Below, piece by piece: positions 16,958 through 25,428 of a stretch of DNA of 40,699 nucleotides (position 1 is its first letter; each line of letters starts with the position of its first letter). A program made the position numbers and the translations under genes. Below the pieces are notes generated by a model. The model did not search any database. It saw only the letters and a list, made by a program, of their open reading frames with translations, and was not told the DNA's origin. Source of the stretch: Bacillota bacterium (lineage in GTDB: Bacteria; Bacillota_G; Limnochordia; DTU010); assembly GCA_012799255.1 (NCBI GenBank), contig JAAZLQ010000319.1, forward strand, positions 1 to 40,699, written 5' to 3'.

Positions 16958-19900
16958 GATATCATCTCCTCTCTCGATCTGTTAGTAAAAGCGGTGGAAA
17001 GCATGAGCTTAATCCGATTTAGTTGATTAACCTCACTGGCACCTGGATCGTAGTCTATAGCTATAATATTACTATCTGGGTAAGCTTTTTTCAATCCCCT
17101 CAACATACCTTTCCCTGTTACATGATTAGGCAAGCAGGCAAAGGGCTGCATACAGACGATATTTTTCACCCCGCTTTCTATAAGCTCAACCATTTCTCCA
17201 GTCAAAAACCATCCTTCACCCGTTTGGTGACCTAAAGATATAACCTTAGAGGCATTCTTGGCCACCTCTTGGATTAATCTTGGCGGCTGGAACCGTTTAC
17301 TTCTAGCGAGTGCTTTTTTCGCGATACTCCGATAGAACTCAATGATGTTGATGAGGGTATGACAGGCCAGCTGTTCAAGCTTTTTCCCAGCCAGATAGCG
17401 ATACTTAAAATCGAACCCAAAGAGGGAGTAGAGGAAAAAGTCGATTAAATCGGGTACAACTGCCTCGGCCCCTTCTGCTTCCACTAGACTCACAACATCA
17501 TTGTTAGCTGTGGGATGATATTTGACTAGGATTTCGCCCACCAAACCAACCCTCGGTTTTGTCTCCTGCGTGGTTTCAAAACAATCAAACTCTTCCACGA
17601 TGTTCATTATGTTCTCCTTGAATCGCCGAGGAGAATATGATCTGAGTGATTCCTGACAGATTTGAGCCCACTTCTCATAGAGTGCATTAGCAGAACCTGG
17701 TACCTGTTCATAGGGTCTGACCCGATAGAGACATTTCATCAAGAGATCTCCATAAACTAAGGCAATCATCGCCCTATGAAGCAAGGGGATAGTGATCTTA
17801 AAGCCCGGATTTTTCTCAAACCCTTGAGCACTTAACGAGATCACGGGCACTTGAGAATAACCAGCATCTTTGAGAGCCTTGCGTAAAAAGCCGATGTAAT
17901 TTGTGGCCCTACAGCCTCCACCGGTTTGACTCATAATGACAGTGGTGTTGTTTACATCGTACTTTCCAGAGTTAAGGGCCTTCAAAAGCTGGCCCACTAC
18001 AATAATCGCAGGATAACAGGCGTCATTGTTCACATACTTTAAACCTTCATCGATTGCGTCTTTGTCCATTGCAGGGCAAATCACCATGTCATAACCGGAC
18101 AGGCGGAACGCTTCTTCTAAGAAACGAAAATGAATCGGTGCCATCTGCGGGACAATAATCGTATGATTTTTCTTCATTGTTCTAGTGAAGATTTTTCTTT
18201 CAAAACCATAGTTGGACTCAGTTGGCTTGTGACCTTGTTTTTCCCGTTCTAAGACTGCTGCTTGTAAGGAGCGTAGTCTAATCCTGGCAGCTCCCAGATT
18301 GTTACCCTCATCAATCTTTAAACAGGTGTAAATCCTAGACCGGCTGTTCATTAACTCCTGGACCTGATCTGTAGTAACCGCATCTAAACCGCAACCAAAG
18401 GAGTTTAATTGTACCAATTCCAAGTTTTCCTGCCCGGCAACAAAACTAGCTGCCGCATACAATCTCGAATGATAAGCCCATTGATCTACAACCCTCAGTG
18501 GACGGGGTACTTTGCCTAAATGGGCCACAGAATCCTCAGTTAAGACTGCCATCCCCAAATCATTGATCAAATCAGGAATCCCATGGTTGATTTCTGGATC
18601 CAAATGGTAGGGACGGCCTGCTAAGACAATTCCCCTTAGCTTATGTTTCTTTAAGTAAGCTAAGGTTTCTTCCCCCTTGCGTCTCATGTCCGCCCTGTAA
18701 TTCGCCAGTTCAGCCCAGGCCTTGTCCACTGCGCGTTTTATTTCTGCAAAGCTAATATCCATGTGGGCAAATTCTTCAGACAAGCGCTCGGTGAGCCGCT
18801 TCTTATGGTAAAAGGGTAAGAAGGGATACATGAACTTAATGTTGTTGTCCTGTAAGTGTCCAACATTGTTATAAAGCACTTCAGGATAAGAAATTACTAT
18901 TGGGCAATTGAAATGATTATCGGCATGCTTTTGTTCTTTCTGCTCGTGAGTGAGGCAGGGATAAAAGATGAGATCCACGCCTTTTTCCACTAGATCAACT
19001 ATATGGCCATGGGTAATTTTCCCAGGATAGCAGACAGACTCTGAGGGAATTGTCTCCATACCCTTTTCATAGATAGCCTTTGATGATCTAGAAGAAAGCT
19101 GCACAGAAAAACCTAGCTCAGTAAAGAAAGTATGCCAGAAGGGATAATCCTCATACATATTTAAAACTCGGGGAATCCCGATAAGACCACGCTTAGCTTT
19201 AGTAGGTTCTAAAGGCTGATAGGCAAAGAGTCGTTTGTAGGAATAGTCGAAGAGATTCGGTAGATCCCTGTTTTTCTGTCCTTGGCCTGCTCCTTTGCTA
19301 CAGCGATTGCCAGAAATATAACGGCGCCCTTGGCCAAACTGGTTAATGGTTAACAGGCAATGATTGGCGCATCCTTTACATCTAGTTAGTTTTGAGTCCA
19401 AAGATAAGTTTTCCAACTCCTCACGGCCTAAGAGGTTGGATTGATACCCTTCCACGTATCTTTCTTTAGCGATTAAGGCGGCTCCAAAAGCACCCATAAG
19501 GCCTGAGATATCTGGCCGCACTACTTCACACTCCGCCAAACGTTCAAAGCTTCTTAAGACTGCATCATTATAAAACGTTCCGCCTTGAACCACAACTTTT
19601 TTACCCAAATCATCTTTATTGCGCAGTTTAATCACTTTATAAAGGGCGTTTTTGACAACCGAATAGGCAAGACCAGCTGAAATATCTCCCACTGTTGCCC
19701 CTTCCTTCTGGGCCTGCTTAACTCGGGAGTTCATAAAAACTGTACAGCGTGAACCTAAGTCTACAGGATTTGGCGCTAAAAGTGCCTCAGCTGTAAACTC
19801 CTCGATACTCAGATTAAGAGAGTAAGCAAAGGTTTCTAAAAAAGAGCCACAACCAGATGAACATGCTTCGTTTAAAAGGATGTGGTCAATTGCACCATCT

Positions 19901-21195
19901 TTAATCCTCAGACACTTCATGTCTTGCCCGCCAATATCGAGAATAAAGTCCACGCCCGGGAGGAAAAAATCTGCCCCCTTATAATGGGCCACCGTCTCAA
20001 TTTCCCCAATATCTACTCTTAAAGCGGCTTTAATTAATCCCTCACCATAACCAGTAACGGTGGAATTTTTGATTTTGGCACCAGCAGGCAGAACGTCATA
20101 TAACTTTAACACTGCCTTACGTACTGACTTAAGGGGATTACCTTCGTTACTGTCATAATAGCTATATAAAATGGCACCCTCATCATCAATAAGTGCGGCT
20201 TTAGTTGTGGTTGAACCCACATCTAGTCCTAAGAAGCAGTTTCCTTTATAGTGTGCGAGGTTTTTTCTCGTCACCGCATGCTGATTGTGCCTGGTACGAA
20301 ACTCGACCAATTCTTCTGGACTAGAAAACAAGGGTTCTAGCCGTATAGATTCTTCCATAGAAATGTCCTGTGCTTGTTTAAGGCGTTCCATGAGCGTGGC
20401 AAAGGATATTGACTTCCCGTTAAAGGCAAAAAGGGCCGCCCCGATGGCAATATAGAGCTGAGGGTTTTCCGGAAAAATCACTTGACTGTCTGTTAAGCCT
20501 AGAGTCTCAATGAAACGCTGCCTTAGTTCGGATAAAAAGTACAGGGGACCACCCAAAAAGGCCACATTGCCTTTGATCGGTCTACCGCATGCTAAGCCAC
20601 TCACTGTCTGTACCACAACTGACTGAAAAATAGAAGCAGCTACGTCTTCCTTGGCAGCACCTTCGTTTAAAAGGGGCTGAATGTCAGTTTTAGCAAAAAC
20701 CCCACAGCGAGCGGCAATGGGATAAATTGTGGTATGACGCTTTGCCAACTCATTTAAGCCGGCTGCATCCGTCCGCAGTAAGACTGCCATTTGATCGATA
20801 AAAGAGCCTGTACCACCCGCGCAAATTCCGTTCATGCGCTGCTCGATTCCGTCTTGGAAAAAGGTAATCTTGGCGTCTTCTCCCCCTAATTCAATAACGA
20901 CGTCTGTTTCCGGGAAAAAGGTCTGGATGGCTTTGGTTCCAGCTATTACTTCTTGCACAAACTCAACTTGTAGACGATCCGCCACAGAGATACCACCAGA
21001 GCCTGTAATAGCTAAAGCGACCTCACAGTCCCCAAATCTCTCAAACGCTTGGGTCATGAGGCTCACCACAGACTCCTTAATATCAGAGTAATGCCTTTGA
21101 TATTTGGAATAAATCACTTCTAGCTGATCGTTGAGGATGACAAGCTTAGCTGTTGTGGATCCAACATCAATCCCCATATGTACTACTTTTCTCAA
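16954..21195 (-). CDS. Double acyl-CoA dehydratase activase with DUF2229 and HgdB-like region
   Basis: A 1413-residue protein of a large family known from anaerobes. Two BadF/BadG/BcrA/BcrD ATPase domains follow each other (about 1-262 and 320-578), each starting with [10 protein letters not shown] or [10 protein letters not shown]. Both keep the cysteine pair that in HgdC holds a [4Fe-4S] cluster between subunits: C125 ([10 protein letters not shown]) and C164, and C445 ([11 protein letters not shown]) and C484. A CxxCxxxC motif (C606, C609, C613) and C632 follow, then DUF2229 and a C-terminal HgdB-like region. HgdC-type activators inject an electron, driven by ATP, into 2-hydroxyacyl-CoA dehydratases or double-cubane proteins. 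The TTG at 21195 follows GGAGG by nine bases. No separate dehydratase subunits are in view. Confidence 0.85.
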   Translation of the reverse strand: MRKVVHMGIDVGSTTAKLVILNDQLEVIYSKYQRHYSDIKESVVSLMTQAFERFGDCEVALAITGSGGISVADRLQVEFVQEVIAGTKAIQTFFPETDVVIELGGEDAKITFFQDGIEQRMNGICAGGTGSFIDQMAVLLRTDAAGLNELAKRHTTIYPIAARCGVFAKTDIQPLLNEGAAKEDVAASIFQSVVVQTVSGLACGRPIKGNVAFLGGPLYFLSELRQRFIETLGLTDSQVIFPENPQLYIAIGAALFAFNGKSISFATLMERLKQAQDISMEESIRLEPLFSSPEELVEFRTRHNQHAVTRKNLAHYKGNCFLGLDVGSTTTKAALIDDEGAILYSYYDSNEGNPLKSVRKAVLKLYDVLPAGAKIKNSTVTGYGEGLIKAALRVDIGEIETVAHYKGADFFLPGVDFILDIGGQDMKCLRIKDGAIDHILLNEACSSGCGSFLETFAYSLNLSIEEFTAEALLAPNPVDLGSRCTVFMNSRVKQAQKEGATVGDISAGLAYSVVKNALYKVIKLRNKDDLGKKVVVQGGTFYNDAVLRSFERLAECEVVRPDISGLMGAFGAALIAKERYVEGYQSNLLGREELENLSLDSKLTRCKGCANHCLLTINQFGQGRRYISGNRCSKGAGQGQKNRDLPNLFDYSYKRLFAYQPLEPTKAKRGLIGIPRVLNMYEDYPFWHTFFTELGFSVQLSSRSSKAIYEKGMETIPSESVCYPGKITHGHIVDLVEKGVDLIFYPCLTHEQKEQKHADNHFNCPIVISYPEVLYNNVGHLQDNNIKFMYPFLPFYHKKRLTERLSEEFAHMDISFAEIKRAVDKAWAELANYRADMRRKGEETLAYLKKHKLRGIVLAGRPYHLDPEINHGIPDLINDLGMAVLTEDSVAHLGKVPRPLRVVDQWAYHSRLYAAASFVAGQENLELVQLNSFGCGLDAVTTDQVQELMNSRSRIYTCLKIDEGNNLGAARIRLRSLQAAVLEREKQGHKPTESNYGFERKIFTRTMKKNHTIIVPQMAPIHFRFLEEAFRLSGYDMVICPAMDKDAIDEGLKYVNNDACYPAIIVVGQLLKALNSGKYDVNNTTVIMSQTGGGCRATNYIGFLRKALKDAGYSQVPVISLSAQGFEKNPGFKITIPLLHRAMIALVYGDLLMKCLYRVRPYEQVPGSANALYEKWAQICQESLRSYSPRRFKENIMNIVEEFDCFETTQETKPRVGLVGEILVKYHPTANNDVVSLVEAEGAEAVVPDLIDFFLYSLFGFDFKYRYLAGKKLEQLACHTLINIIEFYRSIAKKALARSKRFQPPRLIQEVAKNASKVISLGHQTGEGWFLTGEMVELIESGVKNIVCMQPFACLPNHVTGKGMLRGLKKAYPDSNIIAIDYDPGASEVNQLNRIKLMLSTAFTNRSREEMIS

Positions 21196-21225
21196 CTAAA
21201 AGGGCCTCCATTTCGTTAGAGTCAT

Positions 21226-21244
21226 TAGCTATCATTATTAGCTA
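21226..21244 (-). promoter_or_regulatory. TAGCTA inverted repeat upstream of the activase
   Basis: TAGCTA occurs at 21226-21231 and 21239-21244 around an AT-rich seven-base centre, about 30-50 bases upstream of the activase start. The arrangement could be an operator. No convincing promoter hexamers were found here, so the call is weak. Confidence 0.25.
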
Positions 21245-21328
21245 CTTAGTAGCCGAATTCCTTGCTATCTTGCCATTCTTTGGAACTAACTGACTATCTG
21301 AGATGATCTAAACCTAAAGACTGACGGC

Positions 21329-21364
21329 AAAAAGAGCCGGGCTAGCTGTTGCTAAACCGGCTCT
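21329..21364 (-). terminator. Rho-independent terminator after the MerR gene
   Basis: AGAGCCGG pairs with CCGGCTCT around an inner TAGC-AACA-GCTA hairpin, and TTTTTG follows on the minus strand, 20 bases past the MerR-family stop codon. Confidence 0.85.
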
Positions 21365-21384
21365 CCATTTAGATCCTTTTTTAC

Positions 21385-22143
21385 TCATCGTTTGGCATAG
21401 GCAACAATCGCATCTCTAAGAAACTGAGCAGAGCCTTCTTTATGCTTATCGTAGTAAGCAGTGAAACGCTCATCTGCCACATACATCTCAGCTAAGCCTG
21501 CATGAGCCTCCTTAGAATAAGATGGCCAGTAGAAACTTAACCATTTGCGGTGTAGTTCAGCAATTCTCTGACCTTCTGCCCCTTGAGGCTCTTCTTTGCC
21601 CACAGCTGCTGTAAGGGATTCAATGATCTCTGTGGCTAGTTTTTCTTGCTCGGCATACTGTTCCTCGCTTAAACCCATCAATTTCGCATTAGAAGAGTCC
21701 ACTACTTCATCGCCGTATTTCTCCCGAATTTCCTTTCCGTACTTCTCTTCATTCTCCTTAATCAGCTTTTCTTTGAAACCAACAAACCTTTCCTGGTCAG
21801 TCATTGGTCTTCCTCCTTCAAGTGCAGCAATGGTCTGTTCCACATTTCGAATCAACAGATCCAGTTGCTGTCGTCTTTCTAGAAGCTGTTCACGGTGATT
21901 GAGTAAAGCTTGTCTTTCTTCAAAACTAGGTGACTCCAACAGATCTTTGATGGTGCGCAAATCAACTCCCAATTCTCGATAAAAGAGAATCTGCTGGAGA
22001 CGATTCACCTCTTTTTGCCCATAGATTCTATAACCAGCCTCATTGGTCATTGCCGGTTTTAGCAGATCGATCTGATCGTAATAGCGCAGGGTACGGCCGC
22101 TTACCCCGGCTAGATCACCTAGTTGCTTTACTGTATACTCCAT
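21385..22143 (-). CDS. MerR-family regulator with TipAS-type effector domain
   Basis: A 252-residue regulator. Residues 1-70 are a MerR winged helix (YTVKQLGDLAGVSGRTLRYYD, NEAGYRIYGQKEVNRLQ), 75-110 a dimerising coiled coil, and about 130-250 a TipAS-like antibiotic-recognition domain (KYGDEVVDSSNAKLMGLSEEQY, HRKWLSFYWPSYSKEAHAGLAEMYV, RFTAYYDKHKEGSAQFLRDAI). Relatives such as TipA and Mta bind hydrophobic or peptide drugs and switch on resistance or efflux genes. The ATG at 22143 follows GAGAGGTG. The gene has its own MerR-style promoter, so it is very probably autoregulated; other targets are not evident here. Confidence 0.92.
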   Translation of the reverse strand: MEYTVKQLGDLAGVSGRTLRYYDQIDLLKPAMTNEAGYRIYGQKEVNRLQQILFYRELGVDLRTIKDLLESPSFEERQALLNHREQLLERRQQLDLLIRNVEQTIAALEGGRPMTDQERFVGFKEKLIKENEEKYGKEIREKYGDEVVDSSNAKLMGLSEEQYAEQEKLATEIIESLTAAVGKEEPQGAEGQRIAELHRKWLSFYWPSYSKEAHAGLAEMYVADERFTAYYDKHKEGSAQFLRDAIVAYAKR

Positions 22144-22162
22144 GAAATCACCTCTCAAATCT

Positions 22163-22193
22163 AGAATAAAGCTTGACGTAACGTCAATGTCAA
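22163..22193 (-). promoter_or_regulatory. MerR-type promoter/operator with 19-bp spacer
   Basis: TTGACA (22188-22193) and TATTCT (22163-22168) on the minus strand are separated by 19 bases, the stretched spacer that MerR proteins untwist. The perfect palindrome TTGACG-TAA-CGTCAA (22173-22187) fills that spacer, which matches operators of TipA/Mta-like regulators. Confidence 0.85.
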
Positions 22194-22196
22194 GCG

Positions 22197-22223
22197 AAAA
22201 ATAAGAGGGTTTTTACGCCCTCT
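22197..22223 (-). terminator. Terminator after the ferritin-like gene
   Basis: AGAGGG pairs with CCCTCT (22204-22209 and 22218-22223) around an eight-base loop, followed by TATTTTTC on the minus strand, 30 bases past the stop codon of the ferritin-like gene. Confidence 0.65.
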
Positions 22224-22253
22224 AGTACGCTCGATTCAAATCAATAATACTAC

Positions 22254-22706
22254 TTACGAAAACTCGTCCTGTTCAGCTTTTTCGGATTCCATTCGCTCTT
22301 TGAATAGCTTTAAGTGATCATGATCCTCACTCATGATGGCACTCACCAACTGTTGACTTTCTGGATCTAGTTCATCAATACGATCTTCATAAGCGTGAAC
22401 CCCTTTATCTTCGCCATCATAAACTTGCCTCAATAAGTGGGCCGGACCTCGCATTGCATTAAACTTCGCCGACATGCTAGCCATTGCTCCCCCCAAGCCT
22501 GTACCGGTTATTGGGGTTCCACCGAGTTCTTTAATACGTTCAGCAAGAAGCTTGGCATGCTCTTCGTGGTCCTTGGCAAACTGTTTCAGCATAGTCATTA
22601 CTTGCTCATCGCCCTGCAAATCTTCCGTTTCGCGGTAGATGTTCATTGCCATAAGTTCGCCTTTAAGTAGTTCATTCAGAGTATCTATATACTGTTGATT
22701 AGCCAT
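22254..22706 (-). CDS. Ferritin-like four-helix-bundle protein
   Basis: A 150-residue protein made of four helices. Metal-ligand-like residues recur: LLKGELMAMNIYRETE, AKDHEEHAKLLAERI, DKGVHAYEDRIDEL and SEDHDHLKLFKERM, a pattern of Glu and ExxH pairs as in ferritin-like, rubrerythrin-core or DUF2383-type proteins. There is no rubredoxin domain, so a simple di-iron or manganese bundle is more likely than a full rubrerythrin. The role may be peroxide handling or metal storage. The ATG at 22706 is preferred over an upstream frame because GGGAGAG precedes it. Confidence 0.75.
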   Translation of the reverse strand: MANQQYIDTLNELLKGELMAMNIYRETEDLQGDEQVMTMLKQFAKDHEEHAKLLAERIKELGGTPITGTGLGGAMASMSAKFNAMRGPAHLLRQVYDGEDKGVHAYEDRIDELDPESQQLVSAIMSEDHDHLKLFKERMESEKAEQDEFS

Positions 22707-22787
22707 TAAGACTCTCCCTCGCCTATTTTTGTTAGTATGCCGCATAATTCCCATACCATTCGAGTAACAGGCGAGGCTGTTCTCCTT

Positions 22788-23651
22788 TTATACGCAGGCG
22801 AGATACCGTTTGAGGTTTTCTAAGGCAATGGGAATCGCTTTGAGGGGATCTTCCATTCCTTCGAATTCAATCGATAAAACTCCAGAGTAGTTCGCCTTTT
22901 GAACGATTCGTAAAAGCTGCAAGATGGGAACTGCACCGTGACCTAAAATAGCTCCGCGCAGATAGTTTCCTCCCCTACTCATAAACCAACCTTCACCTGG
23001 ATTGGCTTCATTACCTGATTTCACGTGGAAATCCTTAGCATGGATGTGGAAGGTGTAGGGCATGAGCCGCCCCACGGCTTGGGCGGGATTTTCATCTACT
23101 ACTAAGAAGTTGCCCATATCTAGCAGGACCCCAAAGTTGGGATGGTTAACACCATTAACGAGTCTCTCCAGACGGTCACTATCCTGACAAAAGTAACCAT
23201 GATTTTCCACCATAGTCTTAATGCCTAGTTCTGCACCAAATTCAGTAATGGCGCGACAACCTTCGATTAGTACCGGAAGGGCATCATCAAAGCCGCGTGC
23301 ACCAATCTTTGCAGCAGACCATCCCCAGCTTGAATCATGGCGCATACCCGGCGCGCCAAGGAGCTGGGCCACCTTCACTTCGTTTTTGACCCTTTCAATC
23401 TCCGCCTTAAGATCTCCACCCGAACCATTCAAAAAGTCTGCCCAAATGGTATAGTTAACCACCTTAATCCCTACTTCGTCACAAAACTCGCGCACTTTTG
23501 GGGCAAATGAGAGGGCGCTCTCACCAGCGGGAAGATTAGGAAAACCGGCAAACTCAATAAAGTCAAAGCCCATTACTTTAGCCTGTTTAATGACCTCAAA
23601 AATATCAAGGGGGCTTTGGCGATAACTATAAGAACTTACTCCAATTTGCAT
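22788..23651 (-). CDS. Sugar phosphate isomerase/epimerase (xylose isomerase-like TIM barrel)
   Basis: A 287-residue TIM barrel of the AP endonuclease 2/IolE superfamily (PF01261). Probable metal ligands are E149 (VENHG), D178 (LLDMGN), H204 (HIHAKD) and a Glu in LSIEFEG near 262-264. The N terminus MQIGVSSYSYRQSPLDIFE is typical. Members isomerise or epimerise sugars, inositol derivatives or hydroxypyruvate; the substrate here is unknown. The ATG at 23651 has only a weak GGAAG ribosome site. The gene is flanked by a terminator upstream and is probably transcribed alone or with the ferritin-like gene. Confidence 0.82.
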   Translation of the reverse strand: MQIGVSSYSYRQSPLDIFEVIKQAKVMGFDFIEFAGFPNLPAGESALSFAPKVREFCDEVGIKVVNYTIWADFLNGSGGDLKAEIERVKNEVKVAQLLGAPGMRHDSSWGWSAAKIGARGFDDALPVLIEGCRAITEFGAELGIKTMVENHGYFCQDSDRLERLVNGVNHPNFGVLLDMGNFLVVDENPAQAVGRLMPYTFHIHAKDFHVKSGNEANPGEGWFMSRGGNYLRGAILGHGAVPILQLLRIVQKANYSGVLSIEFEGMEDPLKAIPIALENLKRYLACV

Positions 23652-23715
23652 TCATCTTCACTTCCATCCTACCTGAACTACTCTACAATTCTCATCTCTA
23701 CATCCAAATCCTCTA

Positions 23716-23760
23716 GAAAAAAGAAGGTGGTGTCGGAACAATGATTTGTCCGAACACCAC
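23716..23760 (-). terminator. Strong terminator behind the peptide/degenerate ORF region
   Basis: GTGGTGT (complement of 23754-23760) and CGGA pair with the arm 23727-23737, with one bulge and an 11-base loop, then CTTCTTTTTTC follows on the minus strand. It starts eight bases after the TAA at 23769-23771 and must serve a transcript coming from about 24330, since no other minus-strand gene lies between. Confidence 0.75.
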
Positions 23761-23768
23761 TTGGGGTA

Positions 23769-24134
23769 TTAGCTAATAGGTTTGGGACTGGTTTCTGACA
23801 TGGTATCTACTTGGCCATCCCATGAGACAGCCATATCTAGCCGGTGGGGTGTTCTCGAGTAGACAAGACCACTAAGACTTGTAACTATCGCCCAACTAGA
23901 TCACGAGCTGAGTCGGTTGGTATATTGAGGGGCACCAAGACTTTCGCAAGACAGCCAATATAGATACCTATTTTGGTACACCAACGTAGTAACAGCAGAG
24001 CTTAAAAGCTCCGATGGCTTGTCCCACTTTAAGTGAAAAGCCATTGCTATGCCGTAGAATAGATTGGTGCATAGCACTAGAGTTTGTATCCCCCCTTCCT
24101 TATTAATGAATCCACCCTCATATGGAGGATTCAA
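23769..24134 (-). pseudogene. Degenerate ORF of unknown function with an in-frame TGA
   Basis: Between the peptide gene and the terminator, one minus-strand frame runs from a TTG at 24134 to a TAA at 23769-23771 and is broken only by a TGA at 23901-23903. The first part is 77 residues, the part after the stop 42. The second part (LVYSRTPHRLDMAVSWDG...) reads like real protein and recalls an Asp-box type repeat; L-F/V-Y motifs recur in the first part as well, hinting at internal repeats. The ribosome site is poor (AAGGGGGG lies 12 bases before a GTG). It may be a decayed remnant, or non-coding sequence that happens to be open. I do not recognise the family. Confidence 0.3.
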
Positions 24135-24172
24135 AGCATGCTAATCGAAGTTATTACCGACTTCTGCTACTT

Positions 24173-24325
24173 TTAGAAGTCTTCAACCAGTTCTTCAACT
24201 AGTTCTACTACATTGTTTGGTTCCGATAGTACTCTTGGTATATCATTTGGAGCAGCTGTGGACATCAATGTTGTGGTCAATAGTAATGTCAAGACAACCA
24301 CCGTGGTAAGAAAAACCTTTTTCAT
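24173..24325 (-). CDS. Small secreted peptide precursor, candidate RRNPP pheromone
   Basis: A 50-residue ORF with an excellent ribosome site (AAAGGAGGG six bases before the ATG at 24325). It has a classic signal peptide (MKK, then a hydrophobic core of Val, Leu and Thr, ending STAA) and a 25-residue acidic tail that ends VVELVEELVEDF. The size, signal peptide and tail with a C-terminal Phe recall PapR, the 48-residue precursor of the PlcR pheromone, though sequence identity is not claimed. It is divergent from an HTH-TPR regulator 94 bases away, the usual RRNPP arrangement. I infer that a short C-terminal piece is matured outside the cell and re-imported to bind the regulator. Confidence 0.65.
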   Translation of the reverse strand: MKKVFLTTVVVLTLLLTTTLMSTAAPNDIPRVLSEPNNVVELVEELVEDF

Positions 24326-24336
24326 TAATATCCCTC

Positions 24337-24386
24337 CTTTTCTTGATGGTAACATGGCTTGCGCTAAATGGCACCCCGAAGAAAAG
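24337..24386. promoter_or_regulatory. Inverted repeat CTTTTCTT-N34-AAGAAAAG between peptide and regulator genes
   Basis: CTTTTCTT (24337-24344) and its exact complement AAGAAAAG (24379-24386) sit in the divergent intergenic region, with centres 42 bp apart, about four helical turns. One copy adjoins the ribosome site of the peptide gene. The pair could be half-sites for the HTH-TPR regulator; no clear promoter hexamers were found. Confidence 0.3.
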
Positions 24387-24418
24387 TCGTTTTTTTGGGA
24401 ATGGAGGTAGTGTGGCAC

Positions 24419-25387
24419 ATGTTTGAGTCCTTCGACCTAACGAAATTTGGAGAATATCTTCGAAAACTGAGAACATCTTTAGGTTATACCCAAGAGAATG
24501 TGGCGAACATGTCCAGACTCGCTACTGATACCCTCCGCAGAATAGAAAATGGTGAGGTTATCCCCAGGTATGACACCTTAATCCACTTGTCCCTTGCTTA
24601 TAAAAAAGATCTCTTAGCCGTTCTGGCCTCATATAGCAATGCTAACGCACTCTTTTACTTTTACTACCGTTTCGAGGATGTGATCGTACTTAACGATCTT
24701 AGGTCCTTGAAGCAATTGGAAGAAGATTTCGAGGAATATATGGGCAGCGATAGTGATAGGAGTGTTCTCGTTAATGTTGCTGTGGCTGAACAGTTTAAGT
24801 TGATGCTATCAGGTGCTAGTAAACATTTTTCACCAAACCGCTCTGGAGATTTTGAGGATTTTTGTGCTGCAATGAAAATAAGTCATTCCACCTTTGAACC
24901 AGAATTGTTCGCTCAATTTAAGTACACGGAATTCGAACTACGGATTTTATTCATGATTGGGACTTGCCTCGCCCAAGACAAGATTCGCCTGAGTAATGAC
25001 ATCCTGCTATTTTGCCTAGAACGTTTGGATGGGAGTATACATGCCACTTTTCACGAAAAGCTGCTACGAGTCAAAATATACACCAACTTATCCTATAACT
25101 ATCACAACTTGGATGAACACGAAAAGGCTATATATTTTGCCACACAGGGAATTGATTTCTGCAACAAGAACTATCTTTCACACTGTCTTGCAGCTTTGCT
25201 ATATCGAAAAGGAATGGCAAAGTTCTACTTAGGTGAGCCGGACTATCTAGAAAGCCTGCAACTTTCAATTTGCATGCTCCACATTCAAGGAGCACACGAA
25301 CTGGCCGAACGTTATAAACAGGTCACTTACGAAACTTATGGGATCACGCTTACTGGAAACATTGACAGTTCCTGCCAACTAACATAA
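24419..25387 (+). CDS. HTH-TPR transcriptional regulator, RRNPP-like
   Basis: A 322-residue regulator. Residues 9-66 are an XRE-type helix-turn-helix (YLRKLRTSLGYTQENVANMS, TDTLRRIENGEVIPRYDTL). The rest (about 85-310) is helical with TPR-like repeats such as LRVKIYTNLSYNYHNLDEHEKAIYFA, followed by CLAALLYRKGMAKFYLGEPDY. This is the plan of PlcR, NprR, Rgg and PrgX, which bind secreted peptides taken up by Opp and then alter DNA binding. The ATG at 24419 is chosen because GGAGG precedes it by 11 bases; earlier in-frame ATGs at 24368 and 24401 lack a good site. The divergent 50-codon peptide gene is its likely partner. It may read through into lplA, 41 bases downstream. Confidence 0.85.
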   Translation: MFESFDLTKFGEYLRKLRTSLGYTQENVANMSRLATDTLRRIENGEVIPRYDTLIHLSLAYKKDLLAVLASYSNANALFYFYYRFEDVIVLNDLRSLKQLEEDFEEYMGSDSDRSVLVNVAVAEQFKLMLSGASKHFSPNRSGDFEDFCAAMKISHSTFEPELFAQFKYTEFELRILFMIGTCLAQDKIRLSNDILLFCLERLDGSIHATFHEKLLRVKIYTNLSYNYHNLDEHEKAIYFATQGIDFCNKNYLSHCLAALLYRKGMAKFYLGEPDYLESLQLSICMLHIQGAHELAERYKQVTYETYGITLTGNIDSSCQLT

Positions 25388-25428
25388 GATCTTCCTAATA
25401 ATAGTCATGTCAGAAAAGAGGTGGCTTC

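Noticed and set aside
23901..23903. The in-frame TGA as a selenocysteine codon
   Set aside because: No SECIS-like hairpin, no catalytic context around the codon and no selenoprotein family match; decay or chance is more likely.
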